From the IMG/VR virus record IMGVR_UViG_3300017782_000166, positions 1-27,027 of that record: a stretch of DNA of 27,027 bases, one strand, 5' to 3'. The notes under the pieces were generated by a model that searched no databases, was not told where the DNA came from, and saw only the letters and a program-made list of their open reading frames with translations. A program made the position numbers and the translations under genes. How positions within the stretch are numbered: the first letter of the stretch is position 1; every line of letters begins with the position of its first letter. Below are positions 1 through 6,285 of the stretch, piece after piece. This DNA comes from a virus.

Positions 1-706
1 CTTGATCAGGCTCTAAGTCTACATCAGGCACAGCTTGAGCAATATCTACATCTCGATACACTCCCTTCTGTTGAGCAGTCTCTACCTGATGCAAGGGTAC
101 AAATTCATCAATAGCAACCCCTAACGCTTCATCAATACTTGTAGCAACCGGATCAATCAAAAAGTTTTGAGGTAAAATAGGACGGAGCTTTACTAGTGTA
201 CGTGACGACTCCATCACTCCTACAGCAGTCATGTCTCCATCCATGATTGGCTGAGTAGCAGGACGGGTTTCAGTTATTTCTTCAAGAACTATTTCTCCAA
301 TCCCTGTGCCAAATACAGCAGAGTTAATTAAACATTCTGCAATACTTTTACGAGCATTCGCAAACTGCATGTCTTCAGTAAGTTGATTGCGGAGTAGTTG
401 AATATCTTGCGGTTGCTGATCTGCAAAGTCATCTTTAATATCAAACCACTTTCCACGGCCAAATGTAGCTTCTTCTACTTCTGCAACAGATGACTCGACT
501 GCCTGTTGTAAAGCAGGGCTAATTAAACGAGAGCGTTCAGAAGAGCGTAAAGAATCTTCTTCAGCCCAGATTCCTCTCCATAGCCGATAGTATTCATCGA
601 AAGAGTATTGGTAGTTTGCTTCAAAGTGATCGCGCCATTGTTCACATTTTGAAATGACCCATCCCTCCAGAGATTGAAAGTCATTTGAAGTATCGCCGTA
701 ATTCAT
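1..706 (-). CDS. Portal (head-tail connector) protein, N-terminal part, truncated by window edge
   Basis: Reading leftward from the ATG at 706-704, the frame stays open to position 1, giving about 235 residues with no stop. The start (MNYGDTSNDF...) lies one base beyond the large-terminase stop, so the two genes are tightly coupled. The N-terminus is rich in aromatic and acidic residues (YRLWRGIWAEED, FGRGKWFDIKDDF). It is followed by a segment like that of podovirus portals, in which the protein enters the capsid-associated ring (AFGTGIGEIVLEE-like stretch, LVKLRPILPQNFLIDP). Portal proteins form the dodecameric ring through which terminase packages DNA. The assignment rests on overall resemblance and on the conserved order large terminase then portal. 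The C-terminal half is outside the window. Confidence 0.75.
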   Translation of the reverse strand, partial: MNYGDTSNDFQSLEGWVISKCEQWRDHFEANYQYSFDEYYRLWRGIWAEEDSLRSSERSRLISPALQQAVESSVAEVEEATFGRGKWFDIKDDFADQQPQDIQLLRNQLTEDMQFANARKSIAECLINSAVFGTGIGEIVLEEITETRPATQPIMDGDMTAVGVMESSRTLVKLRPILPQNFLIDPVATSIDEALGVAIDEFVPLHQVETAQQKGVYRDVDIAQAVPDVDLEPDQ

Positions 707-707
707 A

Positions 708-1961
708 TTAATATCCTGCTACTGGGTCTAAGATTTCAAATTCATCGTATTCATAATCATAATGGTAAGCAACTTTTGCAAGTTGATCAATATACGCAAG
801 CGCATCGACTAAGTCATCGTGAACTAATTGATTAGGAAATTGAAACAACTGATCTAAGAACTGTGCATTCCAATCTCCTTTATTAAGCTCAATTTGTCCA
901 TGTTCAAATCTTCCTTGAAGTCCCCATACAATTCTATCCGTCTTCTTTTTATTACCGTGAGTTAGTTCTTCGACTCTAAAAAACCTCTGCCCCGATTTCA
1001 TTAGATCGGTCAGGTAAGGCAGTACCGCATTCTTTAATGCTCCTTTTTCTATACCAACCGCTACTGGTTGATAGTAATGAACAGCATCGAATATTTTTTT
1101 GGCGGTCTTTTTGATATCCCATCGTCCATGTACAATATCCGAAACCCACCATCCGTCTGTACTCACTTTAACAATTGCAATTGCAGTTTCATCTAACTTT
1201 TTATTTTTAGATTTGGTGGCTGACTCAACATTTGCAAAACCCGCGAGGTCAACCGCAATATAATAATCACCATCATCAGGTTCATCTTCATTAAACTGTA
1301 CCCAATCTTCTTTGAATATTTCTGACCCCATTGCTTCAAACGATGCCATAAACTCCTGTCGAAAGGCGTAGGTAGACATACTTCGTTTAGCTGTATCAAT
1401 TTCTGTTGGATCAAGAAGCGGGTTGTCGTAAGATGTAAAATGCCACGCTTTATATCCTTCGTCATCTCCGAGTTCGGCATAAGTAAAGAGTTCATAAAAA
1501 TGATTCCTTCCCATTGGCGTACCAATAAATAATGCTTCACCCTTCTGGTCAGCAAGCGCAGGTCTCAAAATTTGTTCCCACACTGACGGCTTCATATCAG
1601 CATACTCGTCCATAACGAGAAACTTTAATGATACACCACGCATTGTTTCTGGCCGGTCTGCACCTTTTAAGGAAATAACACAACCATTGATCAACGTAAT
1701 TTGTAAATTATTAATGTGAGAACTTTTAATTACTGGGTGCGCGAGTTCCAACAATGTAGACCACATAATATCTCGCGCCTGTCCTTGTGTCGGTGCAACA
1801 TAAAACACATGCCCACGTTCTGTTTGTAGTCCATTAATAATTAATAACCATGCCGCAAGGCGAGACTTACCAGTACGCCGACCTGCCGCAACTATTTTAA
1901 ATCGTGTCGGGTCTCCAAAAACATCTTGTTGCCACGGTAGTAGCTCAACATTCAATTCCAT
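708..1961 (-). CDS. Terminase large subunit (packaging ATPase/nuclease)
   Basis: This 417-residue protein is the DNA-packaging motor. The N-terminal ATPase has an adenine-binding-type WQ pair (residues 10-11), a Walker A AGRRTGKS (26-33), a Walker B LVMDE (115-119) and a coupling GTP motif (147-149). The C-terminal RNase H-like nuclease shows YIAVDLAG with Asp238 and a late acidic motif HDDLVDALAY (381-390). Length and motif spacing fit the Terminase_6 type. It starts at a TGATG overlap with the upstream LysM gene and ends one base before the portal start, so it is translated as part of a coupled late operon read leftward from the promoter near 3900. Confidence 0.93.
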   Translation of the reverse strand: MELNVELLPWQQDVFGDPTRFKIVAAGRRTGKSRLAAWLLIINGLQTERGHVFYVAPTQGQARDIMWSTLLELAHPVIKSSHINNLQITLINGCVISLKGADRPETMRGVSLKFLVMDEYADMKPSVWEQILRPALADQKGEALFIGTPMGRNHFYELFTYAELGDDEGYKAWHFTSYDNPLLDPTEIDTAKRSMSTYAFRQEFMASFEAMGSEIFKEDWVQFNEDEPDDGDYYIAVDLAGFANVESATKSKNKKLDETAIAIVKVSTDGWWVSDIVHGRWDIKKTAKKIFDAVHYYQPVAVGIEKGALKNAVLPYLTDLMKSGQRFFRVEELTHGNKKKTDRIVWGLQGRFEHGQIELNKGDWNAQFLDQLFQFPNQLVHDDLVDALAYIDQLAKVAYHYDYEYDEFEILDPVAGY

Positions 1962-2980
1962 CAGGCGTTAATAGATGTGAAGAAGTTAGATACTTTATCG
2001 ACAATTTTTCTGCCTAGTTTTCCTGCACGTAGCTCTAACAAAGATGAAAAACTTTCTGGAGGAATATCTTGCTTGCCGGTTACACGCCTGAAGTCAAATT
2101 TATTTTCATTAACATTGTAAGAAGACAGTTCAACTTTATCTCCAGTATTCCCGCCAATAAAAAATACTTCGTTATCTTTTACATCTGCAACAACTCCAAC
2201 GTGGGCAACGCCAAGAGTTTTATCTTTTTTCCTTGCGTCTGCGCTATGATACTTAACCATAATGTCACCTGCTTTTACATTTTCAAGAGCAACACTTTCT
2301 CCTGCATTTGCATAAGCGGCGGCGCGGGTTTGAGCATAAGGGTCTTTAGTTTTTAAAAGCTTCATGGTATCAACACCAGAGTCTCGTAAAACTTGAGCAA
2401 GAAATGTAGCGCACCACGGAGTATCTCGTGCAAACTCTTCAGGAGTTTTTTCTTCGCCAAATCTTGACAATCCAATATTATCAAAAAATCCTCGAACAGC
2501 TTGAGCGCCTTCAGGCGTATCTTCTTTTATTCCTAAATATTTAACAGCCATGTCAGCAGGATTCTTAGCTGTTGAAATATCTGCGATTGCTTCTACTGAG
2601 GGAGGCTCTCCTCCTTTTATTTGGACATCTTCTGGAATTTCGGATGCTTCACCGTAAGCTCTAGGTATAAAAAAGTTTACAAGGCCCTGTCCTATTTCCA
2701 TTATAGGATTCATAGGAGACGGTGCAGTAGGTTCAGGTTGTTCAAGCGGTTCAATTGCTTGATCTAAAGTTTGAGCATTTTTAGGAATTGGTTTGTCGAA
2801 CTCTGACTCTAAAGACACCACAGTATCTTGTGGGGTATCTGGTAATAAAATATTTTGACCGCTACGTATTAAGTTAGGATTAGTAATTTCAGGATTAAGC
2901 GCTAGAATCTGATCAAGACTTGCCCCGCTTGTCTGAGCAATTTGACCTAACGTATCTCCTGCTTTAACTTTATACGCCAT
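1961..2980 (-). CDS. LysM plus CHAP/NlpC-like peptidoglycan hydrolase
   Basis: A 339-residue two-domain protein. Residues 2-47 are a LysM peptidoglycan-binding motif (YKVKAGDTLGQIAQ... ending GQNILLP). A proline-rich linker (about 50-130) follows. The C-terminal domain (about 140-305) resembles the TIGR02594/CHAP cysteine hydrolases: TPWCATFLAQVL with Cys190 as likely nucleophile, AHVGVV with His260, and GGNTGDKV with Asn278. No signal peptide is visible, so export would need a holin, or the protein may be virion-borne. It overlaps the upstream lysozyme by 11 bases and couples to the large terminase through TGATG. Its likely role is cell-wall cleavage during lysis or entry; which one cannot be told from sequence. 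Confidence 0.8.
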   Translation of the reverse strand: MAYKVKAGDTLGQIAQTSGASLDQILALNPEITNPNLIRSGQNILLPDTPQDTVVSLESEFDKPIPKNAQTLDQAIEPLEQPEPTAPSPMNPIMEIGQGLVNFFIPRAYGEASEIPEDVQIKGGEPPSVEAIADISTAKNPADMAVKYLGIKEDTPEGAQAVRGFFDNIGLSRFGEEKTPEEFARDTPWCATFLAQVLRDSGVDTMKLLKTKDPYAQTRAAAYANAGESVALENVKAGDIMVKYHSADARKKDKTLGVAHVGVVADVKDNEVFFIGGNTGDKVELSSYNVNENKFDFRRVTGKQDIPPESFSSLLELRAGKLGRKIVDKVSNFFTSINA

Positions 2981-3431
2981 TACGCATCATCTCCACTAAT
3001 TCTTCTGAGCGTCTGCCGACCTGACGATACCATTTTGAATCTACCATTTCGTCAGCGGCTTTTTCATAGTTACCTTCGTTGACAGCCTTCAACATATTTT
3101 TAAATTTGCTAAGACGATTTCGGCCAAGATTAAATGCCATGTTGACAAGAACTCTTTGCGCTGTTGGTGTTTGTCCTGCAAAGTTTAACACAAGGTTGCA
3201 AGCATCAGAGTATGCAACGTTGCAATCTTTATGAAACACATCTAGGATTCGTTCATCAGTTACCGGAGTTCCTACAGGCCATGAGTGTTCCATGTCGTCT
3301 TCCGTAACCATGTGACCGATACCAAAGGTTGGATAATTTTCTGAACATAAATATATTTCAGTGACGTAACCTTCATGGCGAATTAAGTCTTCTTTTACAA
3401 CTTCAATTAATTCATCTCTCGTCATCATCAA
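2970..3431 (-). CDS. GH24 (T4-type) lysozyme, E-C-T catalytic triad
   Basis: A 153-residue muramidase. The GH24 triad spacing Glu-8aa-(Asp/Cys)-5aa-Thr is exact: Glu20 in RHEG, Cys29 in IYLCSE and Thr35 in PTFGIGH. Cys replaces the Asp20 of T4 lysozyme. Cys variants are known in other phage endolysins such as P1 Lyz, so this is a natural alternative, not a defect. The second half carries the family's helical segment (NMAFNLGRNRLSKFKNML) and the SKWYRQVGRRSEE region. No N-terminal signal-anchor is evident. Three consecutive Met codons open the frame. The GAGG at about 3441 suits the first ATG. The gene overlaps the AT-hook gene by 20 bases. Confidence 0.9.
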   Translation of the reverse strand: MMMTRDELIEVVKEDLIRHEGYVTEIYLCSENYPTFGIGHMVTEDDMEHSWPVGTPVTDERILDVFHKDCNVAYSDACNLVLNFAGQTPTAQRVLVNMAFNLGRNRLSKFKNMLKAVNEGNYEKAADEMVDSKWYRQVGRRSEELVEMMRNGV

Positions 3432-3804
3432 TTACCTCGCCTTCAATAATGTTTGGTTCTGGGGTGATTACCGTTTCGCCGCCCACACCTGTAATGGTAA
3501 TTGAGACAGCAGAGCGTCCTGCATTATTTTTATCTTTTTCAAAATAACTAATCGGCAACATCCTGTCCATCAACAACTTCCATGCCGCCGCTTGATTCTT
3601 GTGTTCGTCATTTAACGCGGCGCTCATAATACTGTCAAGTACTTTTTGAGATCGAGGACTTGCGAGAAGCCTTGCCTTGAACTCGTTGATCGCCGCCGCG
3701 TCCCCTGCGGGTCTGCCACGTTTTACACGGTTGCCCGTTTTCTTAGACTCAACAAGTGACTTGCGAGGTCTGCCTCTTTTTTTCGTAGGAGTATTCTCAG
3801 TCAT
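3412..3804 (-). CDS. AT-hook DNA-binding protein, probable terminase small subunit
   Basis: A 130-residue basic-to-acidic protein at the head of the leftward late operon. The N-terminus holds two AT-hook-like GRP motifs, KKRGRPRK (8-15) and KRGRPAG (28-34), which bind the AT minor groove. The middle (about 40-85) is helical with KNQAAAWKLLMDRMLPI, a segment resembling small-terminase/DNA maturase A proteins. The C-terminus is acidic (EGEVIDDDER). Its position directly before lysis genes and the large terminase supports a DNA-recognition role in packaging. The two AT-hooks and the nearby AT-rich control region make a second, regulatory DNA-binding role possible. Confidence 0.65.
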   Translation of the reverse strand: MTENTPTKKRGRPRKSLVESKKTGNRVKRGRPAGDAAAINEFKARLLASPRSQKVLDSIMSAALNDEHKNQAAAWKLLMDRMLPISYFEKDKNNAGRSAVSITITGVGGETVITPEPNIIEGEVIDDDER

Positions 3805-3836
3805 ATACTGTACTCTATAGTTATCGCAACAAACAA
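3803..3836 (+). repeat. 34-bp element shared with the 7393-7427 promoter region
   Basis: Positions 3803-3836 align with 7393-7427 with one gap and five mismatches (29 of 34 identical). Shared blocks are ATATACT, TATAGT and ATCGCAA. Here the element covers the start codon and leader of the first late gene; at 7393 it carries an extended -10 promoter and leader. It is probably a shared regulatory sequence. Confidence 0.6.
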
Positions 3837-3837
3837 T

Positions 3838-3873
3838 GCAAGAGATTGCTAATGTTAATAATCTTTCTCTTGC
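3838..3873. promoter_or_regulatory. Inverted repeat GCAAGAGA/TCTCTTGC in the late leader
   Basis: GCAAGAGA (3838-3845) and TCTCTTGC (3866-3873) are perfect 8-bp inverted arms around a 20-base AT-rich loop. They lie 22 bases downstream of the leftward -10 and upstream of the first late gene. There is no U-run after the stem, so it is not a simple terminator. It could be an operator or a leader hairpin. Confidence 0.55.
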
Positions 3874-3894
3874 GTTATCTCTAAAGTGAGTATT

Positions 3895-3923
3895 ATTGTA
3901 TCATACTTTTGAGCTTTTGTCAA
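3895..3923 (-). promoter_or_regulatory. Consensus sigma70 promoter for the leftward late operon
   Basis: On the minus strand TTGACA (3923-3918) is followed by a 17-base spacer and TACAAT (3900-3895), with TGA just before the -10 (extended -10). Five of six -10 bases and all -35 bases match the sigma70 consensus. It reads into the AT-hook/lysozyme/terminase genes beginning at 3804. Confidence 0.85.
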
Positions 3924-4138
3924 GTTCTTTTTAATAACCAGTACAGACCCTTTCCTTTTCTCAGCGGGTTTCAGGCAGTAACTCTCCGCAGTGCGCGATT
4001 GATTTTTATTAATAATATCAATATACTTATCAGTGCATACGCAAATGCAAACCATTCTTATTAATATTCTAATTTCACTCTTTTTTGTATCTGGGTAGGT
4101 ACTATATATCGAGTCACTGTTGTGCGCCCTCCCCCGCC
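3924..4138. other. AT-rich non-coding tract, candidate DNA-unwinding region
   Basis: This stretch between the leftward promoter and the DnaA boxes has no convincing gene. It is AT-rich, especially about 4000-4035 (runs of TTATTAATAATAT type) and 4053-4110 (TTATTAATATTCTAATTTC, then T-runs and ACTATATATCG). An AT-rich tract flanking a DnaA-box cluster is what is expected of a duplex-unwinding element. A 66-codon minus-strand frame crosses it but has no Shine-Dalgarno sequence. Confidence 0.45.
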
Positions 4139-4242
4139 TGTGGATAACTCTGGGGATAACTATTTAATTTCTGTGGATAACTGCGCTGACTTGTGGATAA
4201 AACAGCGCTGTCTGTGGAAAACTCGGGAGAGAATGTGGATAA
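4139..4242 (+). other. DnaA-box array (putative replication origin or DnaA-titration site)
   Basis: Six same-strand copies of TGTGGATAA, the complement of the E. coli DnaA box TTATCCACA, begin at 4139, 4151, 4172, 4192, 4213 and 4234. Copies at 4139, 4172, 4192 and 4234 are exact. The copy at 4151 reads TGGGGATAA and the one at 4213 reads TGTGGAAAA, each one mismatch. Start-to-start spacings are 12, 21, 20, 21 and 21 bases, close to two helical turns, so the boxes face the same side of the helix. The array sits in the divergent intergenic region beside an AT-rich tract, as in bacterial and plasmid origins. A host-DnaA-dependent origin is the leading reading. Titration of host DnaA is the alternative. 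Confidence 0.8.
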
Positions 4243-4355
4243 GTAGTACCCATATGGTGCATAAGTCTGTTAATAACCCACCTGCCACGTTTCATGCCAG
4301 GAATAGCGACTAGCTAAACTATATTCGTATGGCGAGCCAGATGATTTTAGTATTG

Positions 4356-4371
4356 GTTAACTATGGTTAAC
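4356..4371. repeat. GTTAAC pair, site 1 (10-bp repeat step)
   Basis: GTTAACTATGGTTAAC: two HpaI-type palindromes with 10 bp between their starts. The pair ends two bases before the -35 box of the first early promoter, a position suited to an activator or UP-like function. Confidence 0.75.
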
Positions 4372-4373
4372 TG

Positions 4374-4401
4374 TTGCATTCCGCTTTCAGTTTGCTATTA
4401 T
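4374..4401 (+). promoter_or_regulatory. Early rightward promoter (TTGCAT-N16-TATTAT, extended -10)
   Basis: TTGCAT (4374-4379), a 16-base spacer and TATTAT (4396-4401) preceded by TGC, giving an extended -10. The start codon of the first rightward gene lies 57 bases downstream with a GGAGG ribosome binding site. A GTTAAC pair abuts the -35 box. Confidence 0.6.
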
Positions 4402-4457
4402 ATGCATATGGTCAATGGTGATCATAAATAAAGTAAATTAATAGACTGGAGGTAGTC

Positions 4458-5009
4458 ATGTCTAGCAAAAACGAAGCGATTCAATTCGACAATAGAGGTG
4501 CGTCTTATGCGGCATACCTAAACACTGATGTGGAATTAGTCATTGGTTCAACCGATGGTAAGCAGGTTTCCAACATGGTTGATATGGTTAACCACGTTAA
4601 CCTCGATACCGATTTAATCAAGGGATATTGCGAGGACTTCGCTAGCGCACTAATCGCGCAAGGTAGCGACAAAGGGTCGGTAAAGGCCTTGAAATCGGCG
4701 CGTAAATGCATTCTCGATTTCGCTTTAGGGGTTCGCACCAAGCAGGTACGGAATGCGGAGTTATGGTCGAACGGCGAAGGAAAGGCAATGATCGTTGATT
4801 TCTTCAATGACGCTGGGTCGATCAATCAACTAGCGGGTAAGTGCCGCGATGCTGAGGATGATAACGATGAAGCGAAGGTAGAAAAACCTTGGGATCTCGG
4901 TTTGGAACTTCAGAAGTTCATAGACAAGGCTGAAGGCGAGGGTCACTCAATCGCTGACATAGCGAAGGCGCTGAAGGAGCTAACACCGAAACCCGCGAAG
5001 GCGGCATAA
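4458..5009 (+). CDS. First early gene, hypothetical 183-aa protein
   Basis: This is the first rightward gene after the putative origin and has its own promoter, a strong GGAGG ribosome binding site seven bases upstream and a terminator just after it, so it is likely a monocistronic, abundantly expressed early product. The protein is mostly helical. It has an N-terminal QFDNRGASYAAYL segment, a central helical region (residues about 55-115, SVKALKSARKCILDFALGV) and a charged AEDDNDEAKVEK linker, then a C-terminal helix pair (IADIAKALKEL) with a KPAKAA tail. I recognise no family. A GTTAAC pair lies inside its coding sequence (4587-4601). A host-takeover, DNA-binding or origin-associated role is possible from position only. 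Confidence 0.8.
   Translation: MSSKNEAIQFDNRGASYAAYLNTDVELVIGSTDGKQVSNMVDMVNHVNLDTDLIKGYCEDFASALIAQGSDKGSVKALKSARKCILDFALGVRTKQVRNAELWSNGEGKAMIVDFFNDAGSINQLAGKCRDAEDDNDEAKVEKPWDLGLELQKFIDKAEGEGHSIADIAKALKELTPKPAKAA
4587..4601. repeat. GTTAAC pair, site 2 (9-bp step, inside a gene)
   Basis: GTTAACCACGTTAAC within the first early gene, encoding VNHVNL. The two hexamers are 9 bp apart. Confidence 0.6.
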
Positions 5010-5018
5010 CCGGAGGAG

Positions 5019-5043
5019 CGGGGGCGAAAGCCCTCGTTTTTTT
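5019..5043 (+). terminator. Rho-independent terminator after the first early gene
   Basis: The stem CGGGGGC (5019-5025) pairs with GCCCTCG (5030-5036) around a GAAA loop with one G-U pair, followed directly by seven T residues (5037-5043). It separates the first early gene from the next transcription unit. Confidence 0.9.
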
Positions 5044-5089
5044 ACGTCTAAAATAAATTTTTTTTATAGCGGATTCTACGTACAGGCTG

Positions 5090-5112
5090 TGTTATACTGT
5101 GTTTACACAGTA
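5090..5112 (+). promoter_or_regulatory. Extended -10 promoter overlapped by an 18-bp palindromic operator
   Basis: TGT-TATACT (5090-5098) is an extended -10 element with no good -35 box. The perfect inverted repeat TACTGTGTTTACACAGTA (5095-5112; arms of 8, centre TT) covers the -10 and the expected start site, a position where a bound dimer would block transcription. The arms resemble a LexA half-site (CTGT/ACAG), but the spacing is two bases shorter than the E. coli LexA box. Confidence 0.65.
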
Positions 5113-5138
5113 GGGAATTTGTGCTTGCTGTGTGGAAC

Positions 5139-5153
5139 GTTAACCAAGTTAAC
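5139..5153. repeat. GTTAAC pair, site 3 (9-bp step, 5' leader)
   Basis: GTTAACCAAGTTAAC in the leader, 17 bases before the start codon at 5171 and just upstream of its GGAGG. In RNA the two hexamers can pair as a 6-bp hairpin with a 3-base loop. Confidence 0.7.
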
Positions 5154-5170
5154 CTCTGGAGGGTTAAAGA

Positions 5171-5464
5171 ATGAACGATATAACTAAAGAGAGTATATTG
5201 GGAGCTTTCATGCACGAAGTGTTGGAGAGCATTGAGAAAGTTGAAGATGTGCAAAAGAACGCGACTGCATGGAGTGAGCCGAAAGTATACGAGCCGAGAG
5301 TCAATTCTCGTGTTGGTGGTTGCTTCTGGAGTTTGATTCACGTTGCACGTGGACTCGATTCGTACGCAGACAGGCATTGGTTTGAAGAGAGAGCGAAGGC
5401 GTTCTTGGATAGGCATTGTAAGAACGTGATCGAAACTTACGAGGTGACAATGAACGATGAGTGA
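5171..5464 (+). CDS. Hypothetical early protein, 97 aa
   Basis: A small early protein with a good ribosome binding site (GGAGG nine bases before ATG). The N-terminus is an amphipathic helix (SILGAFMHEVLESIEKVEDV). The C-terminus is also helical and charged (HWFEERAKAFLDRHCKNVIETYE). A central GGCFWSLIHVARGLD stretch may form a buried core. I do not recognise a family and no catalytic motif is evident. It is the first gene after the palindrome-controlled promoter. Its last codons overlap the next small gene by eight bases, suggesting coupled translation. Confidence 0.75.
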   Translation: MNDITKESILGAFMHEVLESIEKVEDVQKNATAWSEPKVYEPRVNSRVGGCFWSLIHVARGLDSYADRHWFEERAKAFLDRHCKNVIETYEVTMNDE

Positions 5465-5558
5465 GTTCGTGTTGTTCATCGGCCTGTTGGCTTTTATCGG
5501 GGCGGCATTCGTGCTGTCCCATCTTATTGCAGAATTTTTTAAAGGACTGAAGAAATGA
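5457..5558 (+). CDS. 33-residue single-span membrane peptide
   Basis: ATG at 5457 opens 33 codons to TGA at 5556-5558. The peptide starts MSEF and then has about 20 uninterrupted hydrophobic or small residues (roughly 4-23, VLFIGLLAFIGAAFVLSHL), ending in a basic tail (FKGLKK), the pattern of a one-pass inner-membrane protein with a cytoplasmic basic C-terminus. It starts inside the end of the preceding gene, and its stop overlaps the next start (ATGA), so both junctions look translationally coupled. A GAGGTG sequence lies nine bases upstream. Function is unknown; superinfection exclusion or membrane/host modulation are possibilities. Confidence 0.65.
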   Translation: MSEFVLFIGLLAFIGAAFVLSHLIAEFFKGLKK

Positions 5559-6208
5559 GTTATAAACTTGTAAATCCCTTGATCAATACGTGGTCACAGG
5601 AGAACTGGCAAAACGCAAGCGATACTATTTTGTTTGCAGGTTTGTCTGCTCAACAGCCTTTTCATACGATGGCTGTGCAAATGCAAGATGTGCGGTCTAA
5701 TGGTGTTGACTCTAAGTTTTTGTGGGGGTGGAAGCGCGATATGTACGACTACTTGCAAGTACATGGCGAACAATTGTATGACAAGCTCATGGAAATCAAG
5801 ACGACTAGATACGGTAAGTATGGTGTGCTTGAACGAGACAAACAAATGATGTTTGAGCTTACAAAAGTTCCGGGACTTGGTGTAGTCAAAGCCGGGTTTG
5901 TGATGCAGTTGATGTTTGGTCGAGTGGGATGTGTTGATGTGCATAACCTCAAGCGATTGCGTAGCGTGAAGCTGACAGACTTATCGTTCCCTAAATCTTT
6001 GCGGGATGATACCAAGCTCAAGAAGATCGAGAGCTATGTCAAGATATGTAAGGGTAACAATAGTTCCGAGAAACTCTGGAACAAATGGTGTGAAGTGTTG
6101 ACATACAAGCAGTGTAATCGCGGGCGATTCAAGTCTGGCTTTGATGTTTCAATGTTTCATCTTACTGCATTACTAGGTAAGAAGCAGTTCGGTGGACTGA
6201 CAGGTTAA
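5555..6208 (+). CDS. HhH-GPD DNA glycosylase-like protein
   Basis: A 217-residue protein with the signature region of the helix-hairpin-helix GPD superfamily (Nth/MutY/AlkA). KVPGLGVVKAGFVMQLMFG (104-122) matches the hairpin LPGVGRKTANVV...FG of endonuclease III, and VDVHN (127-131) supplies the catalytic Asp128 in the VDxH context. The lyase Lys of Nth is not in its exact position (V111), although Lys112 is next to it, so monofunctional base excision or a non-catalytic role is possible. No C-terminal Fe-S cysteine cluster of the Nth type is visible (C186 and C193 only near the end). The HhH fold is also used by phage base-modification enzymes. The gene couples to the 33-aa membrane peptide through ATGA. 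Confidence 0.7.
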   Translation: MSYKLVNPLINTWSQENWQNASDTILFAGLSAQQPFHTMAVQMQDVRSNGVDSKFLWGWKRDMYDYLQVHGEQLYDKLMEIKTTRYGKYGVLERDKQMMFELTKVPGLGVVKAGFVMQLMFGRVGCVDVHNLKRLRSVKLTDLSFPKSLRDDTKLKKIESYVKICKGNNSSEKLWNKWCEVLTYKQCNRGRFKSGFDVSMFHLTALLGKKQFGGLTG

Positions 6209-6230
6209 CCTCCGGTGTCCTGAGCATGAC

Positions 6231-6259
6231 TTGAAACTGCTCACCTATTGCTGTATAGT
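6231..6259 (+). promoter_or_regulatory. Sigma70 promoter TTGAAA-N17-TATAGT
   Basis: TTGAAA (6231-6236), 17 bases, then TATAGT (6254-6259), placed between the HhH gene and the 69-aa gene. The GTTAAC pair at 6258-6273 overlaps the -10 end and the expected start site, so a bound protein would repress. Confidence 0.7.
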
Positions 6260-6273
6260 TAACCATAGTTAAC
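6258..6273. repeat. GTTAAC pair, site 4 (10-bp step, over the +1)
   Basis: GTTAACCATAGTTAAC, the exact reverse complement of site 1. It overlaps the promoter start region and ends just before AAGGAG of the gene at 6286. Confidence 0.75.
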
Positions 6274-6285
6274 AAGGAGAACGGA

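Noticed and set aside
2069-2356. 95-codon plus-strand frame antisense to the LysM/hydrolase gene
   Set aside because: Antisense shadow of a recognised gene with no start signals.
3876-3898. T7/T3-type phage promoter resemblance (minus strand, ACTCACTTTAGAGA)
   Set aside because: It lies directly on and after a consensus sigma70 -10, no second copy was found elsewhere, and no phage RNA polymerase gene is seen, so a chance match is more likely.
3855-4055. 66-codon minus-strand frame in the control region
   Set aside because: No Shine-Dalgarno sequence, odd composition, and it runs through the late promoter and the leader inverted repeat. Likely chance.
4122-4313. 63-codon plus-strand frame over the DnaA boxes
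   Set aside because: Its repeated VDN residues are only the translation of the repeated TGTGGATAAC boxes; no ribosome binding site.
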